64,000 nucleotides of DNA from assembly GCA_018831195.1 (NCBI GenBank), contig JAHJDP010000072.1:1-64000 (forward strand), read 5' to 3'. The DNA is from Candidatus Eisenbacteria bacterium (GTDB lineage Bacteria; Eisenbacteria; RBG-16-71-46; CAIMUX01; JAHJDP01). Below, one piece after another: positions 53,218-61,583 of the stretch. Positions within the stretch are counted from its first letter, which is position 1. Every line of letters starts with the position of its first letter. A program made the position numbers and the translations under genes. The notes under the pieces are model-generated. The model saw nothing but the letters and a program-made list of their open reading frames with translations. It ran no database searches and had not been told where the DNA came from.

Positions 53218-55059
53218 TTACTCAGCCGAATTCTCTAGTCCTTTCAGTTCTTCATGGATACGCCGCGCCAGCTGTGGGCCGATCCCAGGGACATCCGTCA
53301 ACTCTTCCGGCGTAGCATTTTTCAGCCTCTCCGGACTGCCAAAAGCCGCCAGGAGCGCTACTTTGCGTGAATGGCCGATTCCGGAAATCGAGTCTAATGA
53401 CGAAGCCCTCAGGACGGAACCCCGCAGCCGTCGATGATAGCTGATTGCAAAACGATGCGCCTCGTCGCGGACCCGCTGAAGCAGTTTAAGGGCCGCAGAA
53501 GACCTGGGCAAACGGCGGATTTCCAAACCCCGCGGACCGACAATCTCCTCATGCCGCTTCGCCAGACCAATCACCGGAATCTCTTCAAAGCCTTTGGAAC
53601 GCAGGGTCTTACGAGCGATCGAAACCTGCCCCCGCCCCCCATCAACCAGGATGAGGTCGGGCAGCGCCTCGTTCTTCTCAGATGCCCGATCCAACCGCCG
53701 TCCCAAAACCTCCGCCATCATGGCAAAGTCATCCGGCCCTTCTACATCCCGAATTCTATATCGCCGGTAGCCAGCTTTCAAGGGGGCCCCATCGACGAAG
53801 GTGACCCGCGACCCGACCGCATGGACCCCCTGTATATTGGAAATATCGTACCCCTCCACACGATAGGGGGGATTTTTCAGGCCGAGCGCCTTCTGCAGCT
53901 CATAGACGGCCGGATCGACCCGGCGCGTGCGCTTCTGCGCCATAAGCTCCTTTTCTTCCAGCGTGAGGGCGGCATTCTCTTCAGCGATCTTTGAAAGACC
54001 GAGCCAGCGGCTTCCCCTGGCAAGACGGATGGTGACCCGCCGCCCGGCCAGCGACGACAACCAATCCTCCAGCGCTTTCCGGTCCGGCGGATTTTCTGTG
54101 GTGATGATCCGCGGCGGTATTTTGATCCGATCAGTATAGAACTGCGTGATGAAGGCCTCGAGGACCTCTTGCGGCGTCCGCCCTGCTCCCCCTTTCATCT
54201 CGCGCTGTTCGCGGCCGAGAACCCGGCCCTCCCGCTCAGAAAGCACAACAACCGCGGCGCGCTCACCGCGGTGCGCCAGTCCGACGACATCAGCATCCCA
54301 GATCTCTCCGCGAAGCATATTCTGCTGCCGGCTCATTTCTTCGATGCCGCGGATGAGATCGCGGCAGCGCGCCGCCTCTTCGTACTGCCAGGCCGCGGTC
54401 GCCTGAGACATTTTCGCTTCGAGTTCGCGGATGACATCCTGTCCCTTCCCCCCAAAGACGAGGAGCAGGCGGTTGGTCATCGCCTGGTAATCTTCTGCGG
54501 TAATCCGGCGCGTGCAAGGCGCGGGGCACTTTCCCATATGGTACTCAAGGCATTCGCGCTCATCGCGCGCAAGGCGCCTGTCGGTGCAGTTCCGCAGCGG
54601 AAAGATGGATCGCAGGAGCTTGAGAAAGGCCCGCAGCGATTTGACTTTTGTATAAGGACCGAAGTAGGCCGACCCATCGCGAACAAGCGAGCGGGTCACG
54701 ACGATCGCCGGAAAGGGGTGCCCGGTCGTGATCTTAATATGAGGATAGCGCTTGTCGTCCTTGAGCTGAATGTTGTAAGGCGGCTGTTCCTTCTTGACGC
54801 AGTTTGCCTCGAGGATCAGCGCTTCGGATTCGGAGGAAACGACGACATAGTCGAAGTTGCAGATCTGAGCCTTCATCTGCTCGATGCGCGGGTCGTTGTC
54901 AGCCGGCCTGAAATAGCTGCGCACCCGGTTGGCCAGATTCTTGGCCTTGCCCACGTAGAGAAGCTTATTCCGAGCATCCCGAAGATAGTAAACCCCCGGC
55001 TGGCGCGGCAGCAGCGCCAGCCTCTTCTTAAGGTTTTTTTCGGTCTCGGCATCCCTCAT
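53218..55059 (-). CDS. uvrC: excinuclease ABC subunit C
   Basis: The 613-residue protein has the GIY-YIG nuclease (GVYYLRDARNKLLYVGKAKN near 21-40), a UvrB-interacting UVR helix near 200, the RNase H-like nuclease (GYDISNIQG, VDGGRGQ) near 385-480 and C-terminal helix-hairpin-helix motifs (ISGIGHSRKVALLAAFGS, TDVPGIGPQLARRIHEEL). It makes both incisions in nucleotide-excision repair. Length is canonical. The xerD stop lies downstream, so the two share a strand. Confidence 0.96.
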   Translation of the reverse strand: MRDAETEKNLKKRLALLPRQPGVYYLRDARNKLLYVGKAKNLANRVRSYFRPADNDPRIEQMKAQICNFDYVVVSSESEALILEANCVKKEQPPYNIQLKDDKRYPHIKITTGHPFPAIVVTRSLVRDGSAYFGPYTKVKSLRAFLKLLRSIFPLRNCTDRRLARDERECLEYHMGKCPAPCTRRITAEDYQAMTNRLLLVFGGKGQDVIRELEAKMSQATAAWQYEEAARCRDLIRGIEEMSRQQNMLRGEIWDADVVGLAHRGERAAVVVLSEREGRVLGREQREMKGGAGRTPQEVLEAFITQFYTDRIKIPPRIITTENPPDRKALEDWLSSLAGRRVTIRLARGSRWLGLSKIAEENAALTLEEKELMAQKRTRRVDPAVYELQKALGLKNPPYRVEGYDISNIQGVHAVGSRVTFVDGAPLKAGYRRYRIRDVEGPDDFAMMAEVLGRRLDRASEKNEALPDLILVDGGRGQVSIARKTLRSKGFEEIPVIGLAKRHEEIVGPRGLEIRRLPRSSAALKLLQRVRDEAHRFAISYHRRLRGSVLRASSLDSISGIGHSRKVALLAAFGSPERLKNATPEELTDVPGIGPQLARRIHEELKGLENSAE

Positions 55060-55139
55060 AACCGGTTAAGAATCCATGAAATGGGGGAGATTGTCCAGTT
55101 GTGTGGGTTTTAGGGGCGCAATGGGGCGGATGGGGGCAG

Positions 55140-55187
55140 TTTCGGCCGCTTCGCCTGCTTGAGCCGCAATGCCTCTTTCGGCCGCTT
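55140..55187. repeat. 12-base direct repeat in the uvrC upstream region
   Basis: TTTCGGCCGCTT occurs at 55140-55151 and 55176-55187, 36 bases apart start to start, between the uvrC start and the stop of the secreted protein at 55194-55889. Could be a regulator site or chance; no further copies seen. Confidence 0.4.
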
Positions 55188-55193
55188 GCCTCT

Positions 55194-55889
55194 TTACAAC
55201 CGCAGCGCCAGCCCGGAGCCCCTGGGGAGCGTCCGGTAGAGAATCACCGCGTCCTGGGCGTCCATCTCGAGAATGACCCACCGCTCCCCCGGGTGAAACC
55301 AGGCTTCGACGCGTCTGCCGACCTTCTTCCAATAGCAGCTCCACTTGGAATTCAGGGAGCCGTCAGATCGGCTGAGGACATGGATACGGAGCTTCCGCTC
55401 ATACAGGAGACAAAAGGAGACGCTGCGGTGGGGCGGCTCCACGCTGCCCCGGCGCGCCGCCTCGGCCAGGATCTCAATATTCGAAACGTCTAATGCCGGC
55501 GGATCCTCCGTCAAATTCCCCATTTTGTTTAACAGCTGAAAGGGCGCGGCGAGAGACTCCCGCAGGGCCGCCTGTCTCCGGTCCCTCTCAGCACCCCGGT
55601 TCAAGTAGCCCTTCCGAATGAGGCCGGCGCGCACCGGAATGCCCTCAATCTCGAGGACTGCGGTTCCCGCGGGAATGTCCAGCGCGAGATTGATCCCCTG
55701 CCGCAGGGCGAGCTTGTGACGCGCCTCCAGGAAACGAATCTCTGAAAGAAGCTCCGCACCCTTGCTGACGAGGGAATCCCCTTCCGACGCGGAAGCATCG
55801 GAAGCCGGAGCGCGCGACAGAGCGCCGAGGAGCATCAGTAGAGTCACGGACCCGGCCAGCGTTCTGCGGAAACAATGCGTGAGTCTCAT
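55194..55889 (-). CDS. secreted hypothetical protein linked to L,D-transpeptidases
   Basis: The 231-residue protein has a signal peptide (about 1-31) and no family I recognise. A central GAERDRRQAALRESLAAPFQ helix is followed by a beta-rich tail with RSVSFCLLYERKLRIHVLSR and ERWVILEMDAQDAVILYRTL. It starts 7 bases after the L,D-transpeptidase at 55897 on the same strand, so it probably serves the same cell-wall operon. Confidence 0.6.
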   Translation of the reverse strand: MRLTHCFRRTLAGSVTLLMLLGALSRAPASDASASEGDSLVSKGAELLSEIRFLEARHKLALRQGINLALDIPAGTAVLEIEGIPVRAGLIRKGYLNRGAERDRRQAALRESLAAPFQLLNKMGNLTEDPPALDVSNIEILAEAARRGSVEPPHRSVSFCLLYERKLRIHVLSRSDGSLNSKWSCYWKKVGRRVEAWFHPGERWVILEMDAQDAVILYRTLPRGSGLALRL

Positions 55890-55896
55890 GGGGCAC

Positions 55897-56634
55897 CTAG
55901 TAAATTAAAACGGATGTCCCGACACGGGAGGACTTATAGACGATCTCCAGATCGGCGTCACCCAGCCGGATACAGCCGTGCGTTACGGGGAGGCCGAGGA
56001 GCCTTTTGTACAACGTGCCGTGAATGAAATATCCGTCGCCGAAGGCCATGGCGAAACGTCCCAAGGAGCCGCCTTCGATCCGCTCGGATGATTGGCGGGA
56101 AGGGATCGGCTTATTCTCCTCAATGAAAGCCCAGTCGGGTTTGACCCACACGGGATTTGCCTGCTTTGCTAGGATCTGGAACCGCCCCCGCGGCGTTTTG
56201 AAATGCCATTTCTGATCACCGGGGCCCTCCAGGCGCTGGAAGGATCCCGTGGAACACACCGCATCGAGGAGCACCTCGTTGCCGTTTTTCAGGAAGAAGC
56301 GATTCTCCAATGTGTTAATCACGATGTAAGGATCCTTCGGAATCTTGCCTTCGAGGCGCTGCGCCAGGGAGTCTCTTTTCCTGGAAAGACTCTTGATTTC
56401 CCCGGCAAGCGACCCGCCGGCCGGCGAAGCGAAGATTTCCTCCGGCGTTAGCGGCCTCCATGGCGCGGTCGTCGTCGCGAAAACCGCCAGAAAAGCCGAC
56501 ACCAACACGACGGCCGCCAAGACGAAGAGCGAGCCATGGAGAACGCTCCTGTTGAGCACTCTATCGAGCACGCTCCAATTGAGCACCCCATCGAGCGCCC
56601 TCTCAAGCACGCGCTTTGCACTAATTTTTGACAT
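55897..56634 (-). CDS. L,D-transpeptidase (YkuD domain)
   Basis: The ~245-residue membrane-anchored protein has a repeat-containing N-terminus, a membrane helix (SLFVLAAVVLVSAFLAVFA) and a YkuD catalytic domain ending in HGTLYKRLLGLPVTHGCIRL, with His and the catalytic Cys in THGCIRLGD. L,D-transpeptidases make 3-3 peptidoglycan crosslinks or attach lipoproteins to the wall. ATG 56634 overlaps the stop of the next L,D-transpeptidase by 14 bases, so the two are coupled. Confidence 0.87.
   Translation of the reverse strand: MSKISAKRVLERALDGVLNWSVLDRVLNRSVLHGSLFVLAAVVLVSAFLAVFATTTAPWRPLTPEEIFASPAGGSLAGEIKSLSRKRDSLAQRLEGKIPKDPYIVINTLENRFFLKNGNEVLLDAVCSTGSFQRLEGPGDQKWHFKTPRGRFQILAKQANPVWVKPDWAFIEENKPIPSRQSSERIEGGSLGRFAMAFGDGYFIHGTLYKRLLGLPVTHGCIRLGDADLEIVYKSSRVGTSVLIY
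56544..56597 (-). repeat. 27-base tandem duplication within the L,D-transpeptidase gene
   Basis: Units 56544-56570 and 56571-56597 match at 22 of 27 positions. They encode a 9-residue repeat (LDGVLNWSV, LDRVLNRSV) just before the membrane helix of the L,D-transpeptidase. Possible local duplication in a flexible juxtamembrane segment. Confidence 0.7.
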
Positions 56635-57727
56635 CGCTGGCGTGGGTTCCCACGATAGCAACCTGTGTTCCCACCGGCACCCGATCGAAAAGATCATCCA
56701 TGTCGGAGTCCTCCAGGGCGATGCATCCTTCCGTCCAGTCGACACCGCGGCCGCCGTGGCCGTGGATCTCGATCAGTCCACCGATATTGGTCCGCGGGGA
56801 TATCCGCCCATCCAGAACGGCCTGTTGAAATCTCTCGCGGTCACCCTCATTCGGATAATCGAGCCGCAGGGCTTTGTGAAACCGCGTCTTTTCGGGACCG
56901 AGTTTCAAGACGATGCGGTAGATCCCCTCCGGGGTCATCTGATCCCCTTGGTGCATCTTATCCCCCATCCATTGCCGGCCCAGGTCGACCTTGTACTTTT
57001 GGATCCTCTTCCCCCGCACGTAGAGATCGCAGGCATGGTCGAGCTTCCGGACGATGAGGACGGGTTGACCTGTCTGTCGTGACCAATCAAGCGTCTCCCG
57101 CGCCCAAAATTCCCAGTCATCGGAAGACTTCAGATATCGGTCGAGCCGGCCCTGGATCTGCTCTTCAATCCAGGAAACGCTGTCTGAGACAATTTGTGAT
57201 TTAAGGATCGATTCTTCATACATTTCCCGGTCAAGGAGCCAATCACTCTCCTCAAGCAGGATATCGAGTCGTCCCAGCAATCGGCGCGTATCCGGCCGGG
57301 CCGGATGTTGCGCGAGAAGTTCTCGCGCTTGGGACAAGGCCCCCGCCGCGCTCATGATTCTCTCCATCGCGAGCAGGGTCAGCGAGTCCTGCGCCGCCCG
57401 CGTGACGGATTCTGCTTCCGCCGCCTTGAGCGCAGCGCCTTCAATCGTTCGGAGAGCCGGTGTAAAGTCACGCAAGAAGTAGAGACGCCGCCCCTGTCGT
57501 TTCATTCTTTCGCCGGCGACTTGGAGGGAATCCTCAGACGCCTCGAGGAGTCCGGCGGCATACTGCTCAGCGCCCGACTCCCTGGCCCTCTGACAGGCGT
57601 CCTGCACCGCCCAAAGCGCTTTCAGAGGGGGCATCGGCCGCTTGATGTAGAGAATCACGGCGGCCAACGCCGCGCAAAATAGCAGCCCGGAGATGCGAAG
57701 AATGATCTTGCCGGTGCGGTGACTCAT
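56621..57727 (-). CDS. L,D-transpeptidase with helical periplasmic arm
   Basis: The 368-residue protein has one N-terminal membrane helix (about 9-29), a long helical region rich in Ala/Glu/Arg (about 35-205) and a C-terminal YkuD domain with PVLIVRKLDHACDLYVRG, GDKMHQGDQMTPEGIYRI, IEIHGHGGRG and the catalytic Cys in DWTEGCIALED. It follows the coiled-coil lipoprotein by 66 bases and precedes a second L,D-transpeptidase, forming a cell-wall crosslinking operon. Confidence 0.87.
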   Translation of the reverse strand: MSHRTGKIILRISGLLFCAALAAVILYIKRPMPPLKALWAVQDACQRARESGAEQYAAGLLEASEDSLQVAGERMKRQGRRLYFLRDFTPALRTIEGAALKAAEAESVTRAAQDSLTLLAMERIMSAAGALSQARELLAQHPARPDTRRLLGRLDILLEESDWLLDREMYEESILKSQIVSDSVSWIEEQIQGRLDRYLKSSDDWEFWARETLDWSRQTGQPVLIVRKLDHACDLYVRGKRIQKYKVDLGRQWMGDKMHQGDQMTPEGIYRIVLKLGPEKTRFHKALRLDYPNEGDRERFQQAVLDGRISPRTNIGGLIEIHGHGGRGVDWTEGCIALEDSDMDDLFDRVPVGTQVAIVGTHASDVKN

Positions 57728-57737
57728 GAATCCTCAC

Positions 57738-57767
57738 CGCCCGGATCCCATGCGAGGGATCCGGGCG
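57738..57767 (-). other. intercistronic hairpin near the L,D-transpeptidase start
   Basis: A perfect 12-bp stem (57738-57749 with 57756-57767) with a 6-base loop sits between the lipoprotein stop at 57794 and the next start at 57727, just before its GAGG ribosome-binding site. No T run follows on the minus strand, so it is more likely an mRNA-processing or translation-tuning element than a terminator. Confidence 0.55.
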
Positions 57768-57793
57768 ACTTGGTGACTTTCAGTTTATGTCAG

Positions 57794-58423
57794 TTAGGGC
57801 TTTTTCGTTCCGGATGTCTGTTGAATAGCCATGGCGGCGCGAATCTCATCGGAAATGCCGCCGGCCTTTGTCAACACCACCATCGCATTCGACTTGGCGC
57901 TCATAAAATTTCCATCATCGTAGGCCGCTTGGGCTTCCTCCAAGCTCGGCGCGAGGGCATTCAGGTCGGCCTTCATGAGTTCAATGTCGGCGCGATTCCC
58001 CTTGCCGACCGGCGCATTGACCAGAAGATCGCGGCTCGCATTGAGGGCCTGTTCCGCTTCAAAGATCATCGCCAGGGCTTCTTCTTTTGTACGTTCCTTG
58101 GCGATGCCGGCGCTTTCCCGAGCAGCTGAGGCGAGTGAACAGGATTCGGCTAATAGGTCACGCGCATGGTCGTATTTCCTGGTCAATGAGAATTTGGAAT
58201 CCTGCTCGGATATCAATCGCTGCGCAACTTCGAGCGACTCCCGGGCCGCGCTGTACTCCCGGTAGGCATAATCCTCCGCTTCCGCCTCGCGGGCTGTGGC
58301 AAGGCTCTCTTGCGCCGCTAAAAGCTCGGTATCCGGCGCCTTGCTACATGAGGTCGCCAGGCCAAGGGCCAGCAGACAAGCCCCAAGAACCAATGATCTT
58401 TTTACTAAAACCAACGTCTTCAT
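57794..58423 (-). CDS. coiled-coil lipoprotein (DUF4398-like)
   Basis: The ~209-residue lipoprotein has a signal peptide with lipid Cys in GLATSCSKAP, then long alpha-helical stretches rich in Ala/Glu (SLATAREAEAEDYAYREYSA), typical of DUF4398-type periplasmic lipoproteins found next to OmpA-like or transpeptidase genes. ATG 58423 has AAGGAG 9 bases upstream. It is the first gene of the L,D-transpeptidase operon. Confidence 0.75.
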   Translation of the reverse strand: MKTLVLVKRSLVLGACLLALGLATSCSKAPDTELLAAQESLATAREAEAEDYAYREYSAARESLEVAQRLISEQDSKFSLTRKYDHARDLLAESCSLASAARESAGIAKERTKEEALAMIFEAEQALNASRDLLVNAPVGKGNRADIELMKADLNALAPSLEEAQAAYDDGNFMSAKSNAMVVLTKAGGISDEIRAAMAIQQTSGTKKP

Positions 58424-58612
58424 GGCACCCAACTCCTTCTCCATACCATGGAGTTACATCACTCCAAGGAGGAACCCGCGGCAGCCACGGCTGTGCGGGT
58501 AAACCCCCGGTGGCACCGCGCCGGAACGGAGCCCTTCAAAGGGCTATGGAAAGAGCCCTCCCGGGGGAGGGCCTCCATAAGGGAACCGTTTGTCATTTTT
58601 TCGATTCCGCCA
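58424..58612 (-). promoter_or_regulatory. structured leader of the L,D-transpeptidase operon
   Basis: About 190 bases lie between the candidate promoter and ATG 58423. They contain several hairpins, and CCCCCGG (58504-58510) and CCGGGGG (58561-58567) could pair with each other or with local partners (GCCCTCC with GGAGGGC), giving two alternative folds. On the opposite strand, 58509-58520 reads GGTGGCACCGCG, similar to a T-box core. A regulatory leader is plausible; no known riboswitch is matched. Confidence 0.35.
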
Positions 58613-58618
58613 ATATCT

Positions 58619-58646
58619 ATAATACAGGGATTCCCGGCGGATTCAA
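58619..58646 (-). promoter_or_regulatory. candidate sigma-70 promoter for the L,D-transpeptidase operon
   Basis: Read on the minus strand, TTGAAT (58646-58641) and TATTAT (58624-58619) are separated by 16 bases, each 5 of 6 to consensus. It precedes the structured leader and lipoprotein gene, where a promoter is expected. Confidence 0.5.
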
Positions 58647-58758
58647 GATTTTCAACATATTTTTGTATAAAAATGAACATTTTATGCGCCGCCCAACATC
58701 CCCAAACCCCCTGGGCGATCAAGCTGCACGGCCTGCAAGATGATGTTTTCAGAGGATG

Positions 58759-58832
58759 TGCCCCCGGCAGGACTCGAACCTGCGGCCTACGGTTTAGGAA
58801 ACCGTCGCTCTATCCACCTGAGCTACGAGGGC
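58759..58832 (-). tRNA. tRNA-Arg (anticodon CCT)
   Basis: The minus strand folds as a full cloverleaf of 74 bases: acceptor GCCCTCG pairs with CGGGGGC (one G-U), the D stem GCTC/GAGC, a 5-bp anticodon stem ACGGT/ACCGT around loop TTCCTAA with anticodon CCT, and T stem GCAGG/CCTGC with loop TTCGAGT. Discriminator is A and no CCA is encoded. It reads AGG codons. Confidence 0.95.
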
Positions 58833-58882
58833 GTAATGACTTACAGAGACGGGATTCGTCTCTTCTACCGTTTCTTCTACCG

Positions 58883-58912
58883 AATATACCCTTAAGGCCT
58901 CTCGTCTCACAA
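58883..58912 (-). promoter_or_regulatory. candidate promoter of the tRNA-Arg gene
   Basis: On the minus strand TTGTGA (58912-58907) and TATATT (58888-58883) are 18 bases apart, upstream of the tRNA at 58832. The rest of 58833-59144, about 310 bases between the tRNA and the histidine kinase, shows a near-direct repeat of TTCTACCG at about 58863-58881 and no gene. Confidence 0.45.
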
Positions 58913-59144
58913 TATCAACAGCGGTCCCGTGATACCTTTTTAGCTGGGGAGCGAGACCGGCCCCCAAATCCCCATGCCCGTACACTCGATCTTGTGTTAA
59001 GCTTCTAGCAATCGGAAGTGAAATCAAGGTCTTAGGAGATCGACTGTTTCCAGTTCAAGTACGCTCCGGCAGACCGACACACTGTGAATATCCAATGATC
59101 TGTGCCATTGATTTTCGGCACTTAAAAGGAATGAAGTCTCTAAA

Positions 59145-61583
59145 ATGATCCGGTCTGGGATACGAATTGGAGCTACGATTCTCTTGGTTCTTGCTTGGAC
59201 ACCATCCCAATCTCTTGTCCAAGAAGGGCCTCACTTGATCGATTTGAGTCATCTAGCCTCTCAGCTTCCCTACGAAGCGATGCGGGATCCCGAGCTTAGC
59301 CTGTTGGATAACAACACTCGCAACCGGGGCCAAATTGTCGGCGATCTTGACGGTGATGGCCTCGACGAGATCATAGTAGGTGTGGAGATGGGCCTGCTCG
59401 CTTGTAAATATAACCATTCCCAGCTTTTCGTGTTATGGCAGCAGAACCTACCACAGAGCTTCCTTCAAGAGGGTCCACCCATCGGCCTGGGATGCACATC
59501 AGATATTGATGGCGATGGCGCGGATGAAATATTTCTGACTGCTACTCTTCCCGACAAGAATATGTCGCGGCTCTGGGGTTTCGATACGGCACGGAATCAG
59601 ATCATCTGCGATATCAATCTGCCGGTCGGGCCCGATCGCAATGGGGACGGGATATGGGATGGCTACTACCTAGCCGCCGGAACACTAACCAACATCTGCG
59701 AAGATGGGCATGCAGCGGTTCTTCTACAGTGCATCGTCCACTATGATGCCTATCCCAGAGGGTTGATTGCCATCGACCCAAGAGACGGCACAGAGATCTG
59801 GCGTTTCGACATGGGGCCCAATCCCATTCAGAATGCACTTTGGATCGGTAATTTAGATGAGGACGGCTATGATGAAGTCATTTGCACCAGCACCTCCCCC
59901 GCTAATCTGAAGGGAGATCTAATCAATAGTACCAGCGATGACAAATCCTGGTTGTTCGCGATCGATCACGATGGAGAGCTGATCTGGCGGCAGCCTTTGG
60001 GGGAATATTTCTTCGCCTCACAACTCATTGTTGCTGATCTTGATGGCGATGGTGTCTCTGAAATCGCCACTGCAACCAGACACCATGGGGCCGGCGATTT
60101 CGAGGATCAGCTGACCGTACACGCGTTGAGAACAGGTGAACCTCTATCACAAATTAGCGTTACATCGAGCTATCTAGGATTGGAGTTTCTTCCCTCCACT
60201 GAGGAGATGGGTGGATACTTGTTCACTGGTTCTCATGAAAATCATATCTCACGTTATCGTTTCGATGGCCATGATCTGATCTGCGATCGAATTGCTCAAC
60301 TGGATTCAGGGGCCAATATCATGGCAAGCGGACAATGCTTGCCTTCGACAGGAATGGAACTCATCGCCTCTACGGGAGCCGGGGATATACTCATCCTGGA
60401 TGAGAATCTGTCAGCCTTGGCGAGTTATCCGTTCGAAATCCCTATAGCCGGTGTTCTGAAGGGAACTATTTGGCAACCCCCGAGAAGCTCATCTAGATTT
60501 ATCACCTATACGTCACAGGGGAGACTCGCTCTTTCGTTTCAACCGGCTCATATTCGAAGCCTCGGATGGCTGTGGATGTTATTGGGCTTGGCGGGCGCGA
60601 TAAACACTGCCGCAATTTTTTGGTGGAGAAGGAATCGCCAAAAGAGCCTCCAACCTGAACTTTTGCCAAAGTCAATTGATCGCGAAGCATTACGGCGCGT
60701 TTTGAACACAGCCGAATTGTCAGGACATGGCCAACTCAAGGCGATTGGGGGGCTGAAACGTGTTGTCTGGCAACTTGGGAGTGCCCTCGATGAGGAAAGC
60801 GACGTAATCAAAATCGAAGATGGGCTTAAACATAGCTTGACAGACTATCGAGCGTCCATTCATGACACCTTAGAGGGGTTCCTCTCAAATACACATAATT
60901 CCGGTTATCAATTGGATCTGGTTCGGCGTACTCAACCAGCACTTGCCAAAGTCTGGTCGATTATTCAGGAAATTGAAGGTGAGGAACTTCCCAGGCATAC
61001 AGCAAAAGATATCTATGACCGGCTAGAGTCACCCACCGCCATCGCCGTCGATGGCATCAACCATTTAGTAATCCAATTAGTGGAATTCTTCACTGTTGAT
61101 GCAGGTGAAATGGTCACCTGCCTGATCGGCCTTCAAGCACATGACCTAGCCGAAGCGGGTATCACGGTTGAGATCCAGACGCCATCAAATGGCAAAGCAC
61201 CGCTTTGTATTATTGAAGCGAGTGAACTGCGTTTTATCCTTGAGAACCTTTTGGGAAACGCAATTGAAGCGATGTGTGAGAGTATTAAGCGCACATTAAC
61301 CGTCTCGTTTCACGAATTTAACGAAACGCTCTCGATTAGAGTGTCCGACAGCGGTATAGGTGTTCCGCCGGAAAAAAGAGAAAGTATCTTCGAAGTTGGA
61401 ATATCGGCCAAATCAAACGGAGGCCTAGGCCTTCCGCAATCCCGAGTGCTCCTTCGTGAATGGAAAGGTGAATTGAATTTGGAATACAGCGAAGTGGGGT
61501 CAGGGAGCAGTTTCTTGCTCAGGATTCCCAAACCCAGAGCTGGAGGCAATGATGACCGAACTCCCATTAGTTCTAATCATTGA
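59145..61583 (+). CDS. membrane histidine kinase with FG-GAP/VCBS propeller-like sensor
   Basis: The 812-residue kinase has a short signal/anchor, then a large extracytoplasmic region with repeated calcium-loop motifs DLDGDGLDEI (67-76), DIDGDGADEI (120-129), DRNGDGIWDG (164-173), NLDEDGYDEV (236-245) and DLDGDGVSEI (298-307), typical of FG-GAP/VCBS beta-propellers. A membrane helix at about 473-493 leads to the cytoplasmic kinase: N box ENLLGNAIEA (700-709), DSGIGV (735-740) and GGLGL (759-763). No canonical AHEIKNP H box is seen; His528 in SGHGQLKAIGGLKRV is the best acceptor candidate. It overlaps the regulator gene. Codon usage looks less GC-rich than upstream genes. Confidence 0.85.
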   Translation: MIRSGIRIGATILLVLAWTPSQSLVQEGPHLIDLSHLASQLPYEAMRDPELSLLDNNTRNRGQIVGDLDGDGLDEIIVGVEMGLLACKYNHSQLFVLWQQNLPQSFLQEGPPIGLGCTSDIDGDGADEIFLTATLPDKNMSRLWGFDTARNQIICDINLPVGPDRNGDGIWDGYYLAAGTLTNICEDGHAAVLLQCIVHYDAYPRGLIAIDPRDGTEIWRFDMGPNPIQNALWIGNLDEDGYDEVICTSTSPANLKGDLINSTSDDKSWLFAIDHDGELIWRQPLGEYFFASQLIVADLDGDGVSEIATATRHHGAGDFEDQLTVHALRTGEPLSQISVTSSYLGLEFLPSTEEMGGYLFTGSHENHISRYRFDGHDLICDRIAQLDSGANIMASGQCLPSTGMELIASTGAGDILILDENLSALASYPFEIPIAGVLKGTIWQPPRSSSRFITYTSQGRLALSFQPAHIRSLGWLWMLLGLAGAINTAAIFWWRRNRQKSLQPELLPKSIDREALRRVLNTAELSGHGQLKAIGGLKRVVWQLGSALDEESDVIKIEDGLKHSLTDYRASIHDTLEGFLSNTHNSGYQLDLVRRTQPALAKVWSIIQEIEGEELPRHTAKDIYDRLESPTAIAVDGINHLVIQLVEFFTVDAGEMVTCLIGLQAHDLAEAGITVEIQTPSNGKAPLCIIEASELRFILENLLGNAIEAMCESIKRTLTVSFHEFNETLSIRVSDSGIGVPPEKRESIFEVGISAKSNGGLGLPQSRVLLREWKGELNLEYSEVGSGSSFLLRIPKPRAGGNDDRTPISSNH

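Noticed and set aside
58504-58572. T-box riboswitch on the plus strand (GGTGGCACCGCG)
   Set aside because: Core matches well, but there is no stem I/specifier that I can see, no T-run terminator directly after and no plus-strand amino-acid gene downstream.
58759-58832. tRNA-Arg as attachment site for an island to its right
   Set aside because: Integrases normally use the tRNA 3' half, which points left; no integrase, no repeat of the tRNA end seen up to 64000. XerD at 52175 is a housekeeping enzyme.
58448-59008. Plus-strand open frame across the leader, tRNA and tRNA promoter
   Set aside because: It reads through a tRNA gene and structured DNA; the translation is not protein-like.
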